Assembly: GCA_949358305.1 (NCBI GenBank)
Contig: OX442315.1
Span: 16,270,427 to 16,334,426 of the forward strand
DNA length: 64,000 nucleotides
From: Strigamia acuminata
Taxonomy: Eukaryota; Arthropoda; Chilopoda; Geophilomorpha; Linotaeniidae
Direction: 5' to 3'
Below, one piece after another: positions 61,067 to 64,000 of this stretch; position 1 is the first letter of the stretch, and the number at the start of each line of letters is the position of its first letter. The translations under genes were made by a program, and so were the position numbers. The notes beneath the pieces were generated by a model. It made no database searches and had not been told where the DNA came from. It saw nothing but the letters and a program-made list of their open reading frames with translations.

Positions 61067-62134
61067 TTACATGAAAATGCGGAGAGTAGAGGTGACACCA
61101 TGCCTGCAGGAGGGGCACTGTGGAGTTGCTTGCGCACGGCGGGCATCGTCCAACACACGGGCGCTGCAAGTAGCGCAGAAATAAGCGTGCAAACAAGGTA
61201 GCATCAGTGTGTTTCTGTCCTGAACAAGACAGACTATACACTTAGCCTGTACCCCCTCCTTCGCATCCACTACATTCGAAGATCTTGGATTAAACCCCCC
61301 GGAAGTGCTGCTGGTGGTTCCAGACGGCGCTCCAAAGCTGGTGTTTGGCTTCAAACGGAAGGGATTAGTCGCGTTGGTCAGATTGGCGGACCGAAACACC
61401 TTCGGGGCTGTCGTGGTGGCTCTAAATCCAGTTTTATTCTCTAAAATACCCGGTTGATTTTGAGTCGTGAATGGCATCGTTCCGAGCATGCTCGAGAGAA
61501 ACCAGTCCGGCGCCGGTTGATTTGTTGTCGTTCCAAACATCGATTTATTCTGATTCGCAAGTGTACTTCCAAAGTTATTCGCGCCACCTGAGGGATAATT
61601 GAAATTAAAACTCGACTCGGCCGTAGACAGGAAGGGTGTACCGAACGTCAGGGGTTTCGCCGCACCAAAAGGTGTGTTATTTTGCTGCTGCATCGGTTGC
61701 CCGAAGATGGACGTAGTATTCGCCATCACATCAAAAGGATTCGTGGACCAACATAAAGGTTCATTCAGATTTTGAAACAAGCCGGTTGTCGGAGTGGTTG
61801 TACTGCTACAAAAAAACGACGGTTGCGCCGCACCGAAACCCCCAAAAGTCCCCGGTTGAGGTCCCTTCCGATTACTCTGATAATCTTCCAGCATTAGTTC
61901 CTCCAAGCTCTTCGTTTCGTATTCCTTCATGACCGTTATGCATTGATGCCTTATGTTAATCGTCGCGTTTATGCCGTTCTTCATCAATGTATCGATTCCA
62001 TCCACTGCATTAAACTTGATCGTGGTCCCGTTTGTATCGGTCGCCGAGCAAAATGGCGCGTTCTCGAACCCGAACCCGAATGGCGTCGATTGAAAACTGT
62101 TGGTGTCGCCGAAAGGATTGTTATATCCGGCCAT
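61067..62134 (-). CDS. NUP98-like GLEBS/FG protein fused to a RING finger, intronless
   Basis: 355 residues in one exon from the ATG at 62134 (MAGYNNPFGDTNSF). Residues about 38-96 (TTIKFNAVDGIDTLMKNGIN, RHQCITVMKEYETKSLEEL, LEDYQSNRKGPQPG) are an unmistakable NUP98 GLEBS motif, the hook that binds the mRNA-export factor RAE1. FG-type repeats surround it (FGFGF, FGGFG, GLFQN, IFGQP, MFGTT, SFGAP). The last about 60 residues form a C3HC4 RING finger: CIVC, then CLHAYFCATC, then CPSC, the fold of E3 ubiquitin ligases. NUP98 itself has an autoproteolytic domain there instead. The open frame continues 26 codons upstream to 62212, but the start of NUP98-like composition favours 62134. Lack of introns in this intron-rich genome suggests origin through a retrocopy of NUP98 that gained a RING exon or neighbour. 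Confidence 0.9.
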   Translation of the reverse strand: MAGYNNPFGDTNSFQSTPFGFGFENAPFCSATDTNGTTIKFNAVDGIDTLMKNGINATINIRHQCITVMKEYETKSLEELMLEDYQSNRKGPQPGTFGGFGAAQPSFFCSSTTTPTTGLFQNLNEPLCWSTNPFDVMANTTSIFGQPMQQQNNTPFGAAKPLTFGTPFLSTAESSFNFNYPSGGANNFGSTLANQNKSMFGTTTNQPAPDWFLSSMLGTMPFTTQNQPGILENKTGFRATTTAPKVFRSANLTNATNPFRLKPNTSFGAPSGTTSSTSGGFNPRSSNVVDAKEGVQAKCIVCLVQDRNTLMLPCLHAYFCATCSARVLDDARRAQATPQCPSCRHGVTSTLRIFM

Positions 62135-62212
62135 TTTTACTGGTTCGTCGGTGCAAAATCCCACCAGTGACAATATGTAAAAGTGCGAAAAATTATTATT
62201 GAATTTCGTCAC

Positions 62213-64000
62213 CGTTTAATTGCATTAATACCAAGTAACAAATACCCATCAAACTTTAAATCGTAAACCATCTATGTAATTTATTTGGAACAATAATAAT
62301 ATTATTTTCTGAATAATATTTGTCTTAAAATGATCAAATGTCATACAGTAAGTGATGATAATTTGATTTGATTTTGCTGCCTAAGTCAAAAGTATGTTGT
62401 ATTAATAAATACAACATACTCCATTGGAAGAATTTATGCAAGATACAATTTCATTTTTCTTTTAATAACTGATCAACTTCCCATTCCCATCCCAAAAATT
62501 AATCACCCATCACGTTAAATTCAATCAACAACACCAACCTACAAACAAATCAGCCAAACTTACTAAATTCTTTGAATCTTTGCAACTCGCTCAACATCTA
62601 CACTTTAAACAATACCACGAAACCATTCTACTAATGACATTTAATTCACACATTTATTGTAATTAGAAGAGTTTATGCAAATACAATTTCATTTTCTTTT
62701 AATAACAACTGAAAAAAATTTCAAATAACAAAAAGTTTAATTGACCTCATCATTCGGTGAAGTGAGTCAGTTGATGACAAATCAGTCAATGACTCCGTTC
62801 ATTTCTCTTTTAATAACAAAAATTTTAATTATGTGACCCGATATTTTGATGAAACTCATATAAGCGAATGATTTAATCAAAATATCACATTTATTCGCCT
62901 TTTAAAATTCAGCTTGAATTGATGTTTTATTCATCAAGGGGGAAAAATCGTGCAGGAGGAAAAGACGTGGAACAAAAAAAAATTAACTCTACCATAAAGA
63001 TGACTTGATGCTTATAAAAATGAAATTTGAACTTTATTTTTTTAAGGTTTTAAAAATTGATAATTTATTAATAACATTTGAAGAAGAAAAATGATAAATA
63101 TTTATGTAAACTGAGAAAATTTCTTTAATTTTTCTCTTTTTTTCTAATTCTCGGTGCACAAAATTACTAAATAAGAATGTAAGGTTTTAAATATTGTAAA
63201 TAATAAATAAATAAATAAAGTGGATTTTTGTCAAAAGAGAGAAGGGGAACGAAGAGAATTTGCTGTGGGCCAATATTGAAAAGCTGACGTTTTCTGCTTG
63301 AAAGAAATATAAGCTGGAGTTTGGTAAAAAGCCAATATTGAGTCTTCTAACAAATTAAAAACTAAAATAAGAAAATTCAATTTACAAATGAAAAGCTGGG
63401 AATAAAAATATTGTAATTCTTACTGGCTGAAAAAATTTGATAAGCACAAAACTATAAATAAAAAATAAACAACATTTAGTATTATCTTTTTAAAAAAAGA
63501 TAGTCCACAAGGAAGTTGAAAATCTTTGCAAATCAAAACAGCTGTTGCTGTCGGCGTCCGGCCGTGTGGACGACCGCTGGCTAACATTTAGGAATGGTTG
63601 GGGTGAACTGCAGACGCCCGCGGTCAGCGAGCCCAAGGAACGACGCGACTGGCGAGACTGCATGGCGCTGGTTCAAATGGCAATCAAACTTCTCGTCGTC
63701 ACTTGTCCCTGGCCCCTGGGATCGGGATGGAGAGCAGATTGTGTTTCTGCTCTCATCCAGTAACATGGAGGTTCGGATTTGATGGCTAAGTCCGGCTGGA
63801 AGCTGGCCAAAACCACAAAGAAACACAAAAGAGAGAATAAACACAAACGTGTGTTTATTCAACAAAAACAAATTGGCAACTGACTGCAAAACAGTCAAAC
63901 AACAATATGTACGGTCGAAACGGTCCAGGAATAGTCAAATCAGCGCCTCGAACTCGGCGTATACAAAACGTTCGTTGGGTCGCTCGAAATGGCGATTCAA
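62213..64000. other. Right end of window, no gene supported
   Basis: The stretch is AT-rich and featureless to about 63540. From about 63545 to 63780 it turns GC-rich with overlapping open frames on both strands, one of which (SGRVDDRWLTF...ERRDWRDCMALVQ) has the look of a retroelement tail, but this is too weak to name. From about 63780 to the edge nothing is recognised; a gene continuing past the window cannot be excluded. Confidence 0.4.

Noticed and set aside
63545-63780. LINE reverse-transcriptase C-terminal fragment
   Set aside because: Only a loose GRxxxRW...RRDWRD resemblance, with no RT or endonuclease motif nearby; not enough to annotate.

Overview
The window is eukaryotic nuclear DNA from a compact, AT-rich animal genome. 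Genes are split by mostly 45-120 bp introns, gene order is dense on both strands, and short repeats lie in the introns. The gene set (CDK5RAP3, an M1 aminopeptidase, NIFK, MDH1B, CDO1, AP3 sigma, CTDSPL2, SLC25A42) is metazoan. One gene needs a UGA codon read as selenocysteine, so the organism uses selenoproteins. I infer an invertebrate, probably a non-holometabolous arthropod; the exact lineage cannot be fixed from the sequence. 

Layout: 1-137, a 25-bp minisatellite. 304-1725 (+), secreted phospholipase A2. 1994-4117 (-), CDK5RAP3 (UFMylation/ER-phagy adaptor). 4710-10817 (-), type II membrane M1 aminopeptidase. 12559-13478 (-), NIFK nucleolar RRM protein. 13773-15858 (+), MDH1B-like protein. 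About 16.2-18.5 kb (-), an unrecognised coiled-coil gene whose introns hold a U2 snRNA fragment and a Harbinger transposase scrap. 19501-21679 (-), cysteine dioxygenase. 22067-23040 (-), a selenocysteine-containing MIEN1/SelW protein. 23247-24177 (+), AP-3 sigma. 25537-27919 (-), CTDSPL2-type phosphatase. 29176-31064 (-), SLC25A42 mitochondrial CoA carrier. 31628-34114, a foldback transposon with a perfect 8-bp target duplication. 34520-44482 (-), a tandem array of four OFA-like MFS transporter copies: two look intact, one has lost a splice acceptor and one is 5'-truncated. 44706-57246 (+), a young Ty3/gypsy-like LTR retrotransposon. About 57.48-57.98 kb, a GC-rich 65-bp satellite. 58335-59731 (-), a degenerate caspase homologue. 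61067-62134 (-), an intronless gene joining the NUP98 GLEBS/FG region to a C-terminal RING finger. 62.2-64 kb holds no gene I can support. 

Most of the left 31 kb is conserved housekeeping. The region right of the foldback element is accessory in character: tandem transporter duplications, a large retroelement, satellite DNA and two unusual derived genes. The most novel items are the NUP98(GLEBS)-RING fusion, the caspase homologue lacking both catalytic residues, the gypsy element with five AT-hook-like motifs between RNase H and integrase plus non-env 3' ORFs, and the Sec form of MIEN1. Exon boundaries were placed by eye from GT/GC-AG sites and protein similarity recalled from known families; no alignments or searches were run.
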